From assembly GCA_009885425.1 (NCBI GenBank), contig VFKS01000116.1:1-7074 (forward strand): a stretch of 7,074 nucleotides of DNA, written 5' to 3'. Source of the stretch: Novosphingobium sp. (GTDB taxonomy: Bacteria > Pseudomonadota > Alphaproteobacteria > Sphingomonadales > Sphingomonadaceae). Of the stretch, positions 5,731 through 7,074 are shown one piece after another (within the stretch, counting starts at the first letter, position 1; each line of letters starts with the position of its first letter). The translations under genes were made by a program, and so were the position numbers. The notes beneath the pieces were generated by a model. It had not been told where the DNA came from, did not search any database, and saw only the letters and a list, made by a program, of their open reading frames with translations.

Positions 5731-7074
5731 CTAAGGCACAGGGCGCGGATCGGGCGGATTGTGCCTGAACAGGAAGGCTTCCAGCGCGGTCAACAAGGTC
5801 ACCCGATCAGCCTCCCGCGAAAACCCATGATCGGCTTCGGGCAGGGTCACCAACTCAACCTGTTTGCCCGCACCGCGCATTTTGCCGAACATTGCGTTCG
5901 ATTGGCCATGGTCGACAGTTATGTCCTTTTTGCCATGGATCAGCAGCAGCGGAGCCTTGATCCGGTCCACTGCATTGAACGGAGAAACGGCCGCGAAATC
6001 CGGAGTCATCCGCTTCCAGTCGTCGCGGTATTTGCCGCCCATGTAGTAGTTGCCAAAATCGTTGACCTCGCGCCGCAGGTTAGCGACCCCAGCGATCGAG
6101 ACGGCGCAGCGGTAAAGCTCGGGATCCTTGGCGATCCCCCACATCGCAGCATAGCCGCCATAAGACGCGCCGACGATGCAGGCGCGTTTCGGATCCGCGA
6201 TCCCTTCCTTCACGGCCCAGGCCAGAGCATCGGTAATGTCATCCTGCATGGCCAGCCCCATCTGGCCTTCGCCCTTGCGCACAAAGGCGCTGCCATAGCC
6301 GGTCGAGCCGCGAAAGTTGGGCTGGATCACGGCATAGCCGCGGCTGGCGAGGAACTGCGCCCAATAGTCATAGGTCAGGGTATCCTGCGCCCAGGGGCCG
6401 CCGTGGGGCAGCATGATCACCGGCAGCTTCTTGGCCGGGCGATCACGCGGCAGGGTCAGAACCGCCTCGATCTGCAAGCCGTCGCGCGCTGCATACTGGA
6501 TCATCCGCACCGGGTTGAGCGGCTTTGTTCCCAGCGCCTCGTTGATGAAGGCAATCCGTTGCAGCTTTTCGCCGTTGGTATCGAAATAGTACACCGATCC
6601 GGGCGAATCCGGACGGTCAATGATCACAATCATGCGCGACCGATCGGCGCTAAGTGATACGATCCGGGCCGATCGTCCAGGAACCGACTTGTCGATCGCA
6701 GATTGAACCTCGCTCAATTCTGGATCGAGCCAGAAAGTGCCGGACTGCTTGCCGCCATATCGGACGCCCAGCAAAGTCTTGCCATCGTCGCTGACGATCG
6801 CGCCTTCGACTTCAGACCCTTCGGGCGCCGTGTAAACGGTGCGCAAATCCTGCTGTGTTTTGAGATCTATCTCGTATATCGCAGATCGGCCTTGCGGGTT
6901 GTCCTGAAAGGCCAGGGCATTGTCGGTTCCCGCCAGAAACAGGAACGGCGAGGTCAAATCTTCCCGCTTGCGGGTATCTGCCGCGTCGACAGTCTTGAAC
7001 ATGCCGCCGGCTTCGCCGCGGTAGATCAGTTTGAACTCGCGCCGATCATCGTTGTAGCTCGATCCGGCCCGGAC
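5731..7074 (-). CDS. S9 family (prolyl oligopeptidase type) serine peptidase, N-terminus cut by window edge
   Basis: The visible 447 residues are the C-terminal part of an S9-family peptidase, a serine hydrolase that cleaves short peptides such as dipeptidyl- or acylaminoacyl-peptides. The frame is open to the window edge, and the 24 codons before the Met at 7002 (ending RGEAGG) read as normal protein, so that Met is internal. The first 190 or so residues hold beta-propeller-like strands (YEIDLKT, VSDDGKTLLGV, VSLSADRSRM). The alpha/beta-hydrolase domain follows with HGGPWAQD, NFRGSTGYG, the nucleophile elbow GASYGG (Ser codon at 6163-6165), HGKKDITV with the catalytic Asp, and EADHGF with the catalytic His. 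Family members are about 640-700 residues, so roughly 200, including any signal peptide, are missing. Whether it is cytoplasmic or periplasmic cannot be told here. All triad residues are intact. Confidence 0.95.
   Translation of the reverse strand, partial: VRAGSSYNDDRREFKLIYRGEAGGMFKTVDAADTRKREDLTSPFLFLAGTDNALAFQDNPQGRSAIYEIDLKTQQDLRTVYTAPEGSEVEGAIVSDDGKTLLGVRYGGKQSGTFWLDPELSEVQSAIDKSVPGRSARIVSLSADRSRMIVIIDRPDSPGSVYYFDTNGEKLQRIAFINEALGTKPLNPVRMIQYAARDGLQIEAVLTLPRDRPAKKLPVIMLPHGGPWAQDTLTYDYWAQFLASRGYAVIQPNFRGSTGYGSAFVRKGEGQMGLAMQDDITDALAWAVKEGIADPKRACIVGASYGGYAAMWGIAKDPELYRCAVSIAGVANLRREVNDFGNYYMGGKYRDDWKRMTPDFAAVSPFNAVDRIKAPLLLIHGKKDITVDHGQSNAMFGKMRGAGKQVELVTLPEADHGFSREADRVTLLTALEAFLFRHNPPDPRPVP

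Noticed and set aside
5761..6657. 298-codon plus-strand open frame opposite the S9 peptidase
   Set aside because: It is the antisense of a gene with an intact catalytic triad; its own protein is His/Arg/Gly-rich without motifs.
5731..7002. Complete 423-residue hydrolase starting at 7002
   Set aside because: The frame remains open and protein-like to the window edge, and S9 peptidases are much longer, so the Met is internal.
1..7074. Mobile element, CRISPR array, tRNA or toxin-antitoxin pair
   Set aside because: I saw no transposase or integrase, no regular repeat array, no cloverleaf-like sequence and no pair of small overlapping genes of that kind.

Overview
The window looks like chromosomal DNA of an alphaproteobacterium, most likely a sphingomonad (order Sphingomonadales). 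It is GC-rich. Its genes are housekeeping or envelope genes whose protein sequences look typical of that group, for example an RlmN with a long acidic insert, a small glycine-zipper exported protein, an IalB-like periplasmic protein and an S9 peptidase. This placement is inference from protein style; there is no rRNA or marker search behind it. I see no mobile element, phage gene, tRNA, rRNA, CRISPR array or other sign of an accessory island. No stretch longer than about 120 bases is without a gene.

Layout from right to left, since nine of the genes' transcripts except one run on the minus strand. At the right edge is an S9-family (prolyl oligopeptidase type) serine peptidase, cut by the window at its N-terminal side (5731-7074). 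A small exported IalB-like protein (5205-5690) follows in the same direction after a short gap. The only plus-strand gene, a small outer-membrane beta-barrel protein (4681-5208), meets it tail to tail with a 4-base stop-codon overlap. That gene diverges from rlmN (3300-4562) across a 118-base region that holds promoter-like sequences for both.

Downstream of rlmN, still on the minus strand, come a small lipoprotein with a repeated NPWAKD motif (2939-3241, GTG start) and a glycine-zipper exported protein (2472-2825). Then follow an SDR reductase of the pteridine reductase (PTR1/FolM) kind (1678-2430), a GDT1/TMEM165-family cation exporter (1103-1681, ATGA overlap with the reductase) and a cyclopropane fatty acid synthase (1-1060, cut by the window at its C-terminal end).

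Functionally the window is mostly about the cell envelope: a lipid-modifying enzyme, an inner-membrane cation exporter, a lipoprotein, a glycine-zipper protein, an outer-membrane barrel and a periplasmic protein. The exceptions are the ribosome-modifying RlmN, the peptidase and the pterin-type reductase. The reductase, exporter and CFA synthase probably form one transcription unit. The strongest second-look points are the catalytic D-Y-K pattern of the SDR, a 13-bp GC-rich hairpin that buries that gene's start codon and Shine-Dalgarno, and the paired NPWAKD motif of the lipoprotein. I did not find a clearly new multi-gene system.
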